A stretch of 64,000 bases of DNA, from assembly GCA_020060215.1 (NCBI GenBank), contig JAGVAP010000031.1, forward strand, positions 124,001-188,000, read 5' to 3'. Below are positions 41,863 through 52,190 of this stretch, piece after piece. Position 1 is the first letter of the stretch, and each line of letters starts with the position of its first letter. Both the position numbers and the translations under genes were made by a program. This DNA comes from Deltaproteobacteria bacterium (GTDB lineage: Bacteria > Desulfobacterota > DSM-4660 > Desulfatiglandales > HGW-15). Under the pieces are notes generated by a model, which saw only the letters and a list, made by a program, of their open reading frames with translations, was not told the origin of the DNA and made no database searches.

Positions 41863-43374
41863 ATGAAAGTTGACGAAGACAAGTGCATCGGGTGCGGGTA
41901 TTGCGTGAGGGACTGCCCCCTGGGGGCCGTCCGCCTGCAGGAGAAGAAGGCGGTTTTCCTGGAAAACTGCACCGAATGCGGCGCATGTATCAGGATCTGC
42001 GGGCAGGGGGCCATCCTGCGCGAGGCTGCACCCTCCGCCGATGGCCTCACATGCGGTTCCTGTCCGATCAACTGCCGGATCAGGCAAGGGAACATCGGCG
42101 CCTGCCAGAGGTACCGGAACGACGGGGGCAGGCTTGTCCGGATCACACCCCTCCACCCCTTCGAGGAGGTGAAAGAGGTCGTCGGGCCCGAGCCTGCAGA
42201 GTCCATCCGAACCCCTCTCGTCACGGGCATCGGGGCGGGCACCACCTATCCGGACTGCAAGCCTGCCCCTGTGATCCTCCGCGGGAGACGGAGGGACGTG
42301 GACGTGGTCACCGTGGCGACCGAGGCCCCCCTGAGCTACAGCGGGATCATGGTCAAGATCGATACCGATGTGGGGGTCGGTGAAGAGGGTTCCGACGTCC
42401 TCGTCGGCAAGAGGAAGGTCGGGATGCTCGTGACCGAGCAGTATGGGTCCAAGATGCTCTCCATCGGCGGTGTGAACCTCCTGACCGGGAAGGACGGTCT
42501 CGTGGTTGCAAGGACCGTCGCCGATCTCGCCAACAGGAAGTCGGTGAGGGTGGCCGTGCGGGGGGGGGCCGGGCTGGAGATCCAGGTGGGTCGGCCGCCG
42601 GTCATCGACGGCGAAACACCGTCGAACATGAGGGTCGGATGCGGAAGCGCCACTCTGGGCTTGTTCGCCCCTATCCTCGAGGCCGCGGCCGACGAGGTGA
42701 TCATCCTCGATTCCCATCTCACGAGCCTGATGAGCGAGCATGCGGCCGGCGTTTTCGCGGGCGCCAGGCCCTCCGGGCTCAAGCTCAAGTTCAGGATGAG
42801 CACTCCGGGCCGCTACTTCGGAGACCACGGCGGCGGGTGGGGGGGCACCTCCATCGTCAACCCCCTTGACGTGATCGCGGGCGTGGATCGACCGTCGGCC
42901 CGACCCGGGATGCGCGTCCTGATCACGGAGACGACGGGGCAGAGGGGATCCCTGTTCGAGCTCACCGGCGAGGGATCGTTCCTGGAGATCCCCATGAGCG
43001 AAGAATGCATGGAGGCGCTGAGGGCCATCTCCTCCAGCTGCGAGCCGTCGCGGGTGTCGGCCATGTACATGGGCGGTTCAGGGGGAAGCGCAAGGGCCGG
43101 GGTTGCCCTTTACCCGGTCAAGCTTACGCAGGCCGTTCATGCTGCAAAGGCCCACCTGACGATCGGCGGCGCCCCGGCGTTCGTGATGCCGGGCGGGGGC
43201 ATCAACTTCATGGTGGACGTCGAACGGGTGAAGAAGGGCTCCTTCTACTGGACCCCGACGCCGGCCACGATCTGCCCGATCGAGTACACCATGGAGGTCG
43301 GGGAGTACGAGGCCATGGGCGGGCACGTGGAGGCCATGAAACCGTTTGGCACCGGTCATCGACCATTCGACTGA
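41863..43374 (+). CDS. hnr: 6-hydroxynicotinate reductase
   Basis: 503 aa iron-sulfur flavoprotein that reduces 6-hydroxynicotinate to 1,4,5,6-tetrahydro-6-oxonicotinate with low-potential electrons. N-terminal ferredoxin domain: Cys8, 11, 14, 18 and Cys36, 39, 42, 46 for two [4Fe-4S] clusters, then Cys64, 67, 71 and 81, a plausible [2Fe-2S] site. That fits the published E. barkeri enzyme (two [4Fe-4S], one [2Fe-2S], covalent flavin). The large C-terminal domain is Gly-rich (YMGGSGGSARAG) and contains GSATLG around Thr264, a possible flavin-attachment site. Directly followed by a UPF0280 gene. Confidence 0.88.
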   Translation: MKVDEDKCIGCGYCVRDCPLGAVRLQEKKAVFLENCTECGACIRICGQGAILREAAPSADGLTCGSCPINCRIRQGNIGACQRYRNDGGRLVRITPLHPFEEVKEVVGPEPAESIRTPLVTGIGAGTTYPDCKPAPVILRGRRRDVDVVTVATEAPLSYSGIMVKIDTDVGVGEEGSDVLVGKRKVGMLVTEQYGSKMLSIGGVNLLTGKDGLVVARTVADLANRKSVRVAVRGGAGLEIQVGRPPVIDGETPSNMRVGCGSATLGLFAPILEAAADEVIILDSHLTSLMSEHAAGVFAGARPSGLKLKFRMSTPGRYFGDHGGGWGGTSIVNPLDVIAGVDRPSARPGMRVLITETTGQRGSLFELTGEGSFLEIPMSEECMEALRAISSSCEPSRVSAMYMGGSGGSARAGVALYPVKLTQAVHAAKAHLTIGGAPAFVMPGGGINFMVDVERVKKGSFYWTPTPATICPIEYTMEVGEYEAMGGHVEAMKPFGTGHRPFD

Positions 43375-43601
43375 GCTCATCCTAGACCTGGGACCCCGGT
43401 TTTCATCGGGATGACGACTTCTTACGGGAACGTCCATGTTCACCTCATGGATGCATAGAACAAGGGCAATGTCGTCTTCGCAAATGGGGAGGCTACAATG
43501 AATTGTGGAGGAATATTGTCGGTCATGAATACCGAGCATTGCCCCTGTCGATCTCACTGCCGGTGAATTCCTATTTGTGCAACGCCAGGGTCAAATAACC
43601 C

Positions 43602-44459
43602 ATGATCACGGCTTACGAGCGAAACATCCATGTGCTTGAAGGCGGCTCGATCATGGCCGAGTGCGGTCCCATGCGTCTGGTGATCTCATCCCATCTGGGG
43701 CGGGTGCCGCAGCGGGAGATGAACCTCGAGGCGGCCAGGGTCTCTTTCGGATTGCTGGAGCGGGTTGCACGGCTCCAGCACATCCTGAAACAGAGACAGG
43801 ACCGTCTGCCTCCCCGTCTCGAAGATCCCCTGGGCGCCGGGATGATCCGGAGTGTCCTGGATATCGGGGACGAGGACCTCACCCCGATGGCTGCCGTGGC
43901 CGGGACGATCGCAGATGCCGTGGCCGATTTTCTGCTGGAGCGCGGTATGACCAAGGTGGTCGTCAACAACGGGGGGGATATCGCGATCCGTCTTCAGGAG
44001 GGGCAGTCGGCCAGGGTGGGGATCCGCACGGATGTGACCAGGGGGGATTACGAGCACGTCATCGCACTGGACGCGGGCCGCGCATCATGGGGCGTTGCGA
44101 CCAGCGGGCTTGGAGGAAGGAGCCTCACACGGGGCGTTGCCTCTGCCGCCACCGTGGTCGCCTCGACCGCCTCTCTGGCCGATGCCGGGGCCACCGCGAC
44201 CGCCAATGCGAGTCTTGTGGAGGATCCGCAGATCGTCCAGCGGCCTGCCGAAGAGGTGGATCCCCACACGGACATCCGCTCCCTTCCGGTGACCGTGAGC
44301 ATAGGGTCGCTCAGCCCCGAGAAAAAAAGGGAGGCCGTCTCGAAGGCCATGGCCAGGGCTGAGGAACTGGTGTCGAGGGGTGTCATACTCGGGGCCCTTG
44401 TCGCAGTGGGTGGCGAGTTGGGAATGACCTCTTTCATGAAAGAAAGGTTGGCAGGATGA
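43602..44459 (+). CDS. UPF0280 family protein (ApbE-like)
   Basis: 285 aa. UPF0280 proteins are related to ApbE, the FMN transferase that attaches flavin covalently to Thr. Visible features: GDEDLTPMAAVAGTIADAVADFLLERG (about 88-114), VVVNNGGDIAIRL with the NxGGD pattern of ApbE, ATSGLGGRSLTRGVASAATVVAS, and ADAGATATANASLV near residue 200, like the ApbE DA.ATAL segment. Its position right after the 6-hydroxynicotinate reductase, an enzyme known to carry covalent flavin in E. barkeri, suggests it is the flavin-attaching factor (inference). Start ATG at 43602 has a weak ribosome site. Confidence 0.85.
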   Translation: MITAYERNIHVLEGGSIMAECGPMRLVISSHLGRVPQREMNLEAARVSFGLLERVARLQHILKQRQDRLPPRLEDPLGAGMIRSVLDIGDEDLTPMAAVAGTIADAVADFLLERGMTKVVVNNGGDIAIRLQEGQSARVGIRTDVTRGDYEHVIALDAGRASWGVATSGLGGRSLTRGVASAATVVASTASLADAGATATANASLVEDPQIVQRPAEEVDPHTDIRSLPVTVSIGSLSPEKKREAVSKAMARAEELVSRGVILGALVAVGGELGMTSFMKERLAG

Positions 44460-44583
44460 CGAAATCCTCAGGCGATGCCCTTCGATCCCTCGGGGCAGGC
44501 CGGGGGCGAACGGGAAAGGTGCGGCAGCTTACCCCCGTTCTCCTGTTCGACATACGGTGAACCCGGGAAAGGAGAGAGCAGCT

Positions 44584-45162
44584 ATGGAAGTGAGAAAGTA
44601 TGTGACGATGGTGGAGGAGATCCATTCCGAAGGGGGACGCCCTGTAAACCCCCCTCAGAGAAGGGCCGCTGCCGTGGCCGTGATCAAGAACCCCTTTGCC
44701 GGGAAATATGCGGAAGACCTGACCCCCCTCATCGACATCGGGGATCGACTCGGTGGAATCCTCGCGAAGATGGCGGTCGACGCGCTCGGGATCAAGCCGG
44801 AGGCTGCCGAAGGATATGGCAAGGCTGCGATCGTGGGTGAAAACGGGGAGAGAGAACATGCCGCAGCCATCCTGCACCCCAAGCTGGGGACCCCTATGAG
44901 GAATGCCGTAGGAGGGGGAAAGGCGATCATCCCGTCGGCCAAGAAGATCGGAGGCATGGGGACGGAGATCGATGTGCCGACTCATTTCAAAGATGCGGCC
45001 TTTGTGCGCAGCCACTTCGACGCCATGGCGGTACGCATCGACGATGCCCCACGGGCGGATGAAATCGTGGTGGCCGTGGTCGTTACGAATTGCGGGAGAC
45101 CGCATCCCCGCATCGGCGGCCTCAAGAAGGAGGAGGCCAGGAAGGAAGACGGGCTGAGGTGA
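44584..45162 (+). CDS. Amino acid synthesis family protein (PF06684 / DUF1185)
   Basis: 192 aa from the ATG after GGAAAGGAGAGAGCAGCT. Recognisable stretches: VAVIKNPFAGKYAEDLTPLIDIGDRLGGIL and HAAAILHPKLGTPMRNAVGGGKAIIPSAKKIGGMGTEIDVP. Members are often found beside 6-hydroxynicotinate reductase and UPF0280 genes, but no biochemical role is established to my knowledge. It could be an auxiliary enzyme acting on an unstable pathway intermediate. No metal-binding or nucleotide motif is obvious. Confidence 0.82.
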   Translation: MEVRKYVTMVEEIHSEGGRPVNPPQRRAAAVAVIKNPFAGKYAEDLTPLIDIGDRLGGILAKMAVDALGIKPEAAEGYGKAAIVGENGEREHAAAILHPKLGTPMRNAVGGGKAIIPSAKKIGGMGTEIDVPTHFKDAAFVRSHFDAMAVRIDDAPRADEIVVAVVVTNCGRPHPRIGGLKKEEARKEDGLR

Positions 45163-45170
45163 CATTTATC

Positions 45171-45196
45171 GTTGGTCATTGGTCATTGCTCATTTA
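45171..45196. repeat. Word repeat TTGGTCATTGGTCATTG
   Basis: Three tandem GTCATTG-like words followed by CTCATTTAAC. Intergenic, between the PF06684 gene and TRAP system 2. Confidence 0.4.
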
Positions 45197-45381
45197 ACAT
45201 GGGTCGATGAGCAATGAAGGAGGATCCATGATCGATGATCGAGGGGACCCGTTGCAACCACTGGACGGATTTGCTGTTCAACGCGGTGGCGCCCTGCCGG
45301 CCTGGGGCGCGGGCAAAAAGGCGTCGCCCATTCCTTTCCCGAACCCCCGGTGCGGGAGAGGAAGAAAAGGAGGAGCAGGAT

Positions 45382-46461
45382 ATGTGTGAAAACCACGGTA
45401 TGAGCAGGCGTAACTTCTTGAAGGCGTCGTTGATCGGCGGGGCGGGGCTCGCGGCCGGGCTGGGCCACGGCCACCTGGATCTGAGCCATGCACAGTCGGC
45501 CAACATACGGTTCAGCACCTGGCACGTTCCTGTCGGCTACGAGGTGAAGACCGTCTGGGAGCCTATGCTGGCGCAGCTCAAGAAGAAGAGCCAGGACAAG
45601 ATCACGTCCACCATGTTTCCCGGCGGGGCTCTGGGAAAAGGGCCTGAGCACTACGACATCGTGGCGAAAGGCCTCTCCGACATGGGTTATTTCACCGCCA
45701 CCTGGACCCCCGGCCGGTTTCCTCTGACCGATGTGCTCTCCATGGCTGCGTGGGTGGACGGGAAGGACATTGCCACGGACATCGGAAACGCCATGTACAA
45801 GAGGATCCTCCACAAGGAGTTCGAGGCCGTGAAGGTGGTCGAGCTGAACGGCTGTATCCAGGCCTTCCTGTGGACCAAGAAGCCGGTCAAGAGCCTGGAC
45901 GACGTGAAAGGCATGAAGGTCCGGAGCCCCGGCGGTCAGCAGACGAACTACATCAAGGCCATCGGGGCGGAACCCATCTTCATGCCCCTGGGCGATGTCT
46001 ACATGGCCATGGAAACCGGCACCATCGACGGCATCGTCACCTGTCCTCCCCTGATCCTCTCCTTTAAACTCCACGAGGTGGCCAAGCATGCCGTGGTCAC
46101 CACCTTCGGGTGCGTTTCCGAGGGCGTGGTGATGAACAAGGACAGCTGGAACAAGATCCCGGACAACCTCAAGCCCGTGGTGGACGAGGTCTGCCAGAAC
46201 CCGTTCAAAAGCACAGGGGGGCTGACACGGGATGTCTACAAATCCATGATGAAAGAGGTCACGGACAAGAAGGTGAACCTCTATGAGCTGCCTTCTCAGG
46301 AGGCGGAAAAGTGGTACGAGCGGTTCCAGGAGGTGACCAGGAAGTGGGTCGCGGACCTGGAGGCGAAGAACCTCCCTGCCAAGGAAACGGTCAAGATGTA
46401 CAACGAGGAATGCGAGAAGCGGGGCGTCAAGGTCGTGGCCTTCCCGAAGGAGTGGAAGTAA
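45382..46461 (+). CDS. TRAP transporter substrate-binding protein (DctP-like), system 2, Tat-exported
   Basis: 359 aa. Start at ATG 45382 behind AGGAGGAGCAGGAT. The N-terminus MSRRNFLKASLIGGAGLAAG is a twin-arginine signal (SRRNFLK), so the protein is exported folded. Mature part is DctP-like: FSTWHVPVGYEVKTVWEPM, GALGKGPEHYDIVAKGLSDMGYF, DDVKGMKVRSPGGQQTNYIKAIGAEPIFMPLGDVYMAMETGTIDGIV. As neighbour of the heterocycle cluster it may bind nicotinate, hydroxynicotinate or a breakdown acid. Confidence 0.92.
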   Translation: MCENHGMSRRNFLKASLIGGAGLAAGLGHGHLDLSHAQSANIRFSTWHVPVGYEVKTVWEPMLAQLKKKSQDKITSTMFPGGALGKGPEHYDIVAKGLSDMGYFTATWTPGRFPLTDVLSMAAWVDGKDIATDIGNAMYKRILHKEFEAVKVVELNGCIQAFLWTKKPVKSLDDVKGMKVRSPGGQQTNYIKAIGAEPIFMPLGDVYMAMETGTIDGIVTCPPLILSFKLHEVAKHAVVTTFGCVSEGVVMNKDSWNKIPDNLKPVVDEVCQNPFKSTGGLTRDVYKSMMKEVTDKKVNLYELPSQEAEKWYERFQEVTRKWVADLEAKNLPAKETVKMYNEECEKRGVKVVAFPKEWK

Positions 46462-46479
46462 CCAACCGGATCGGAGGGG

Positions 46480-46980
46480 ATGAACCACATGGGATGGACC
46501 GAGGTCCGACAGGGTACCCGGCGGCTCAGTTTCTACGCGTGCGCCGTGGGCATGGCCATGCTCATACCGCTCATGCTACTCACCTTCGCAGACGTTGCGC
46601 TGAGGGGTTTTCTGAACAAGCCGATCCCCGGCACCTTTGAGCTGTCCCAGTATATCCTGGCCGTCTTCATCCTGCTGGGTGCCGCGTACACCCAGCAGGT
46701 GAAAGGCCATGTGGGGGTGGATTTCGTGACCTCCCGTCTGTCCCCGCGCATCCGGGTGATCTGCGAAATCGTCACCACCCTGTTGAGCCTCTTCATCATC
46801 GCGGTGGTGGTGTGGCAAGGGTGGGTGCAGGGGATTTCGGAGAAGGCCGTTTCGGACCAGCTTCGAATCCCCCAGTACCCGTTCCGGATCCTGGTTTCCG
46901 TCGGAGGACTCCTCCTGTGGTTTGAACTGCTCATCGACCTCATCGATTCTTTCGGCAGACTCAGGAGGAGTGAACGTTGA
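46480..46980 (+). CDS. TRAP transporter small permease (DctQ), system 2
   Basis: 166 aa with four membrane segments, including LLTFADVALRGFLNKPIPGTFELSQYILAVFILLGAAYTQQVKGHVGVDFV, the DctQ pattern. ATG 46480 behind GGAGGGG; ATG 46489 possible. It ends overlapping the TTG start of dctM. Confidence 0.92.
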   Translation: MNHMGWTEVRQGTRRLSFYACAVGMAMLIPLMLLTFADVALRGFLNKPIPGTFELSQYILAVFILLGAAYTQQVKGHVGVDFVTSRLSPRIRVICEIVTTLLSLFIIAVVVWQGWVQGISEKAVSDQLRIPQYPFRILVSVGGLLLWFELLIDLIDSFGRLRRSER

Positions 46981-48284
46981 GCCCCATTACCATCGGAATC
47001 CTCGGAAGCGTCCTGCTGCTGGTTCTTCTCTTCCTCGGGATGCCCATCGCCTTTGTCATGATGTTCGTCGGATTTCTCGGAATCGGGTACCTGGCCTCCT
47101 TCAGCGCCGCGCTGCCCGTGGTGGCCAATACCGTCTACGAGACCGCCTCCTACTATCCGTACACCATCATCCCCCTGTTCATTCTGATGGGGGCCTTTGC
47201 GGGAAGCGCGGGGATCACCGCCAAACTATACCAGTCCTTTGACAAGTGGTTCCGGAGACTCCCCGGGGGGTTGGGAATCGCGACCATCGCGGCGTGCGCG
47301 TGCTTCGCCGCGCTGAGCGGCTCTTCCGTGGCGGCGGCTGCGGCCATGGGGACCATTGCCATCCCCGAGATGCGCCGTTTCAAGTACGATCCCAGCCTTG
47401 CCGTGGGCGTCGTAGCGGCAGGGGGGACCCTCAGCTTCCTCATCCCCCCCTCTCTCGGGTTCGTGGTGTACGGGATGCTGACGGAGCAGTCGATCGGCAA
47501 GCTGCTGGTCTCAGGGATCCTGCCCGGCCTGCTCCTTTCCTTCGCATTCATTGCCGTGGTGGTCGCCAAGGTGAAGATCAATCCCGATCTCGCGCCTATG
47601 ACACCGGGGAAGATCCGCTGGCGGGAAAAGGTTCGGGCCTTCGGAGGGGTTTGGGAGACGCTCCTGGTTTTTCTGATCGTCATGGGCGGGATCTATCTCG
47701 GTTTCGTCAACCCCACGGAGGCGGGAGCGATCGGCGCCATGGCCCTGCTGCTCATCGTCCTCGGCAAGATGAAATTGACCTGGAAGAGCCTGTCGGCCGC
47801 CCTTTTCGAGGCCGCCAGGATCTCCATCCTGGTCCTCTTTCTGGTGGCCGGAGCCAACGTCTTCAGCTATTTTCTCGCGCTCTCCACGATCCCTACCAGC
47901 GTCTCCTCGTGGCTGGCCGGGCTCGGGATCTCCCCCTACTTCGTGCTCTTGATCATTGTGTTGATCTACCTCGTCCTCGGATGCTTCCTCGATGCCATCT
48001 CCATGATGGTGTTGACCATGCCCGTCATCTTCCCCGTGGTCAAGACCCTGGGATTCGATCCGATCTGGTTCGGCGTCGTCTGCGTGATCATGATGGAGGC
48101 GGGCCTCATCACGCCGCCGGTAGGACTCAATGTCTATACCCTGGCCGGTGTGGTGAAAGACGTTCCCATGACGACCATCTTCAGGGGGGCCTATCCGTTC
48201 CTGTTTGCGATGTTCGTCGTCACCTTCCTGATCGCCGTGTTTCCCGGCATATGCCTCTATCTCCCCTCCCTGATGGGGAGATGA
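46977..48284 (+). CDS. TRAP transporter large permease (DctM), system 2
   Basis: 435 aa, 12 or more hydrophobic segments. TTG start at 46977 overlaps the dctQ stop (TTGA). Family patterns: GMPIAFVMMFVGFLGIGYLA, PLFILMGAFAGSAGITAKLYQSFDKWF, VVAAGGTLSFLIPPSLGFVVYGMLTEQSIGKLLVSGILPGLL, GLITPPVGLNVYTLAGVV. Completes TRAP system 2 and probably ends the transcript that began with the PF06684 or Hnr genes. Confidence 0.93.
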   Translation: MSPITIGILGSVLLLVLLFLGMPIAFVMMFVGFLGIGYLASFSAALPVVANTVYETASYYPYTIIPLFILMGAFAGSAGITAKLYQSFDKWFRRLPGGLGIATIAACACFAALSGSSVAAAAAMGTIAIPEMRRFKYDPSLAVGVVAAGGTLSFLIPPSLGFVVYGMLTEQSIGKLLVSGILPGLLLSFAFIAVVVAKVKINPDLAPMTPGKIRWREKVRAFGGVWETLLVFLIVMGGIYLGFVNPTEAGAIGAMALLLIVLGKMKLTWKSLSAALFEAARISILVLFLVAGANVFSYFLALSTIPTSVSSWLAGLGISPYFVLLIIVLIYLVLGCFLDAISMMVLTMPVIFPVVKTLGFDPIWFGVVCVIMMEAGLITPPVGLNVYTLAGVVKDVPMTTIFRGAYPFLFAMFVVTFLIAVFPGICLYLPSLMGR

Positions 48285-48376
48285 GGACTTCCCTGAGGAG
48301 AAGGCGAGGGCAGGGTTGACCTCACAGGTGCCTGTGGCTATCTTTGCACCAGCAGGGATGGACAGGTGCGGGAACC

Positions 48377-48817
48377 ATGAAATCCAAGTTGCATGCAGCG
48401 TGGGCATGTACGGCCGGTGCGGCGGTTTTCCTGCTCCTTGGCGGTTGCGCGGTGACGGGGGTGGAGAGGGCCGGTCCCTTTGACCCCGGGAAAGTGTTTC
48501 AGACCGTTCAGGTCCTTCCCACCTATGGCGGCAACCCCGACTGCAACAGGGAGTTCTGCGCGGTTCTCTTCACGGACGGGAACGTCGGTCTCTATGTTCC
48601 CAGGGTGGAAACAAGGGGGCCCGGCGCCCCTCGGAATTACAATCTGGACGGCTTGTGGGCGCATCGGGTCAGCGACGGGAGCCTCCTCTTCGCAGCGCCG
48701 GGGTCCAGGCCGACCGAATACGGGACGGGAACCGGAGCCATTCGCATAGAATTCCAGGCACTGATAGGACCGGAACAGGATCGTCGGGAGACCGGAGGTG
48801 TTTTCAAGGGTTTTTGA
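48377..48817 (+). CDS. Predicted lipoprotein, hypothetical
   Basis: 146 aa from the ATG at 48377 (AGGTGCGGGAACC upstream). The signal peptide MKSKLHAAWACTAGAAVFLLLGGC ends in a lipobox (LLGGC), so it should be lipid-anchored. The mature part has two Cys (NPDCNREFCAVLF) and the phrase DGNVGLYVPRVETRGPGAPRNYNLDG. No known domain recognised. Monocistronic. Confidence 0.65.
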   Translation: MKSKLHAAWACTAGAAVFLLLGGCAVTGVERAGPFDPGKVFQTVQVLPTYGGNPDCNREFCAVLFTDGNVGLYVPRVETRGPGAPRNYNLDGLWAHRVSDGSLLFAAPGSRPTEYGTGTGAIRIEFQALIGPEQDRRETGGVFKGF

Positions 48818-48852
48818 TGGTCTGGTCCGCCCCGGGGCTCCTCGGTGCCCTC

Positions 48853-48880
48853 GGGTTTCCGCTCCGCTCCACCCGTCCTG
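48853..48880 (-). repeat. Dispersed palindrome, degenerate copy
   Basis: GGGTTTCCGCTCCGCTCCAC then CCGTCCTG; a diverged copy of the element at 7502, 14464 and 55852. Lies between two convergent genes. Confidence 0.5.
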
Positions 48881-48902
48881 CCTTGGCGGCAAGCTTCGCG
48901 GC

Positions 48903-50006
48903 TCAGTCCTTGCCGGGGGGCAGGCTCTTCGGGCTTGATCCGCCCCGCTCCTCGATCCCTCGGCAGATCACCAGCTCCCGACCGATCTTCATGCCGTCGC
49001 GCAGTACCCGCTCATCTCTCCGGACCGCCCGGCCTTTGATCCTTCTCAGGTGAGGGTAGCGGTACGCCACTTCGCTCTCGAGCTCCTTGTCCTCGATCTT
49101 CATGAGGGAGAGGCTTCCCTCTCCTTCGTCCTGGCGGGCAACCTCCTGCTCGAGCCTTTTTCTGAATCCGTCTATGATGCCGAGGGCAAAGTCGCTCTTT
49201 CGATAGCGGCCGAGTCGCTTCTTTCTGTTGTACGCGAGCCACTGGACATCGATGGTCCGGGTGACGAATCCGTGGACGTAGCGTGCGATCTTGACGTTCC
49301 GGGTTCGCCCTGTGATCTCCAGCACCGTGCCCATCCGCCCTCTCGCCACCACGTAGGCGGGGACCCATATGCCGCAGACAAAGTAGAAGTCCTGAAGGAG
49401 ACTGGCGATGCGGTATTCCTCGCGGAAGTGGCGCAGGCCCGGTGCACCCACGAAGACGCTGATCAGCTCGTCGCGTTCCGGTCCGGTGGTGAAATCCACC
49501 TGGTACCTTCTCAGGAGCTCGTGGGCCTTGTTCATGGCCGCCTCTGCCTCGAAACGATTGGAGCTCTGGGCAAGGGCCATCAGCTTCCGGATCCTGGCCG
49601 GGATCCCCCCCTCCTTTTGCGAAGCCCCATCCGAAAGCCTCTGATCCAGGAGGGGGTAATCGGCGGCGGCCCTGGGGTTCGCCCTCAAGAGACGGCAGGC
49701 CTTCTTGAAGCCGGGCCCGTGGTCGGTTTCATGGCGGGCGCACAGCACCTCGTCCGCATATTGATGGGCCATCTCATGGAGCAGGACCTCCCGGACGGCG
49801 TCCCAGGGGTGTTTGCGGACGAGCTCCGAGCTGAGAGAGATCTCCCTGCGGCCGGAAGACCATGTGCCCCACTTGCCTTTGAAATCGCGGATCGCAAACA
49901 GAGGCTTGAGAAGCCCCTTCCTTTCCCGCCCCAACTGCATGGCAGCCGTATCCCATTCACAGCCAAGGCCGTGAAGGATGAGCGTTTCCATCTCCTCCCG
50001 GATCAT
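48903..50006 (-). CDS. SprT-like zinc metalloprotease-DUF2786 fusion protein
   Basis: 367 aa from the ATG at 50006 behind AGAGGAGAATCG; longer frame to 50135 unsupported. First about 130 residues: SprT-like fold with the zinc motif LLHEMAHQYADEVL and a downstream His (HETDHGPGFKKAC). Next, about 145-180: IRKLMALAQSSNRFEAEAAMNKAHELLRRYQVD, the DUF2786 helical repeat. The remaining C-terminal half is basic and alpha-rich (TIDVQWLAYNRKKRLGRYRKSDFALGIIDGF). Such proteins are usually linked to DNA-protein processing, but no function is shown here. Divergent from ettA. Confidence 0.82.
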   Translation of the reverse strand: MIREEMETLILHGLGCEWDTAAMQLGRERKGLLKPLFAIRDFKGKWGTWSSGRREISLSSELVRKHPWDAVREVLLHEMAHQYADEVLCARHETDHGPGFKKACRLLRANPRAAADYPLLDQRLSDGASQKEGGIPARIRKLMALAQSSNRFEAEAAMNKAHELLRRYQVDFTTGPERDELISVFVGAPGLRHFREEYRIASLLQDFYFVCGIWVPAYVVARGRMGTVLEITGRTRNVKIARYVHGFVTRTIDVQWLAYNRKKRLGRYRKSDFALGIIDGFRKRLEQEVARQDEGEGSLSLMKIEDKELESEVAYRYPHLRRIKGRAVRRDERVLRDGMKIGRELVICRGIEERGGSSPKSLPPGKD

Positions 50007-50257
50007 CGATTCTCCTCTTCGCAACGGTGCTCCGGACATTACCACGAAACGGGGCCGGCGCAACCCCCTTTTCAGCCGAACGGATTCACACCCCCGAGAC
50101 ATCGATCCGGCACCCCCCGGGTTGACATTGTCCATGGCCCATGCTTTCTTAAGAAACGCCGGGGGAACGGGTTTCCAGGCCGCGGATGCATTTCCCTGCC
50201 GACGGCGGAGGAGCCCCCGCCCGCATTCACCATTATGACCGAGGAGCCCTCAAGCCG

Positions 50258-51943
<1,686 letters not shown>

Positions 51944-52190
51944 AAGCCACAAAGAGATCTTGGTTTGACATGATGGAACAGTGGAATATGGGGAAAACCA
52001 CCGACATTGAACCACGGACAAGGAGCTATTCGCCCGCAAAGACGTTCTCTTGTCTTGAAAACCCATGATTCCACCGTTTGGCTGTCCTTCCAGGAGCTCG
52101 TTCTCCGGCAGGGCGAAGGGTCCCTGCCCTGGCCCAAAGGACCAGGTTTTCCGCAGTGCAACAAACCTACGCCCTCATGTGGGAGGAACC

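Noticed and set aside
43375..43601. Small gene in the gap between hnr and the UPF0280 gene
   Set aside because: No frame with a ribosome site or plausible composition; treated as spacer.
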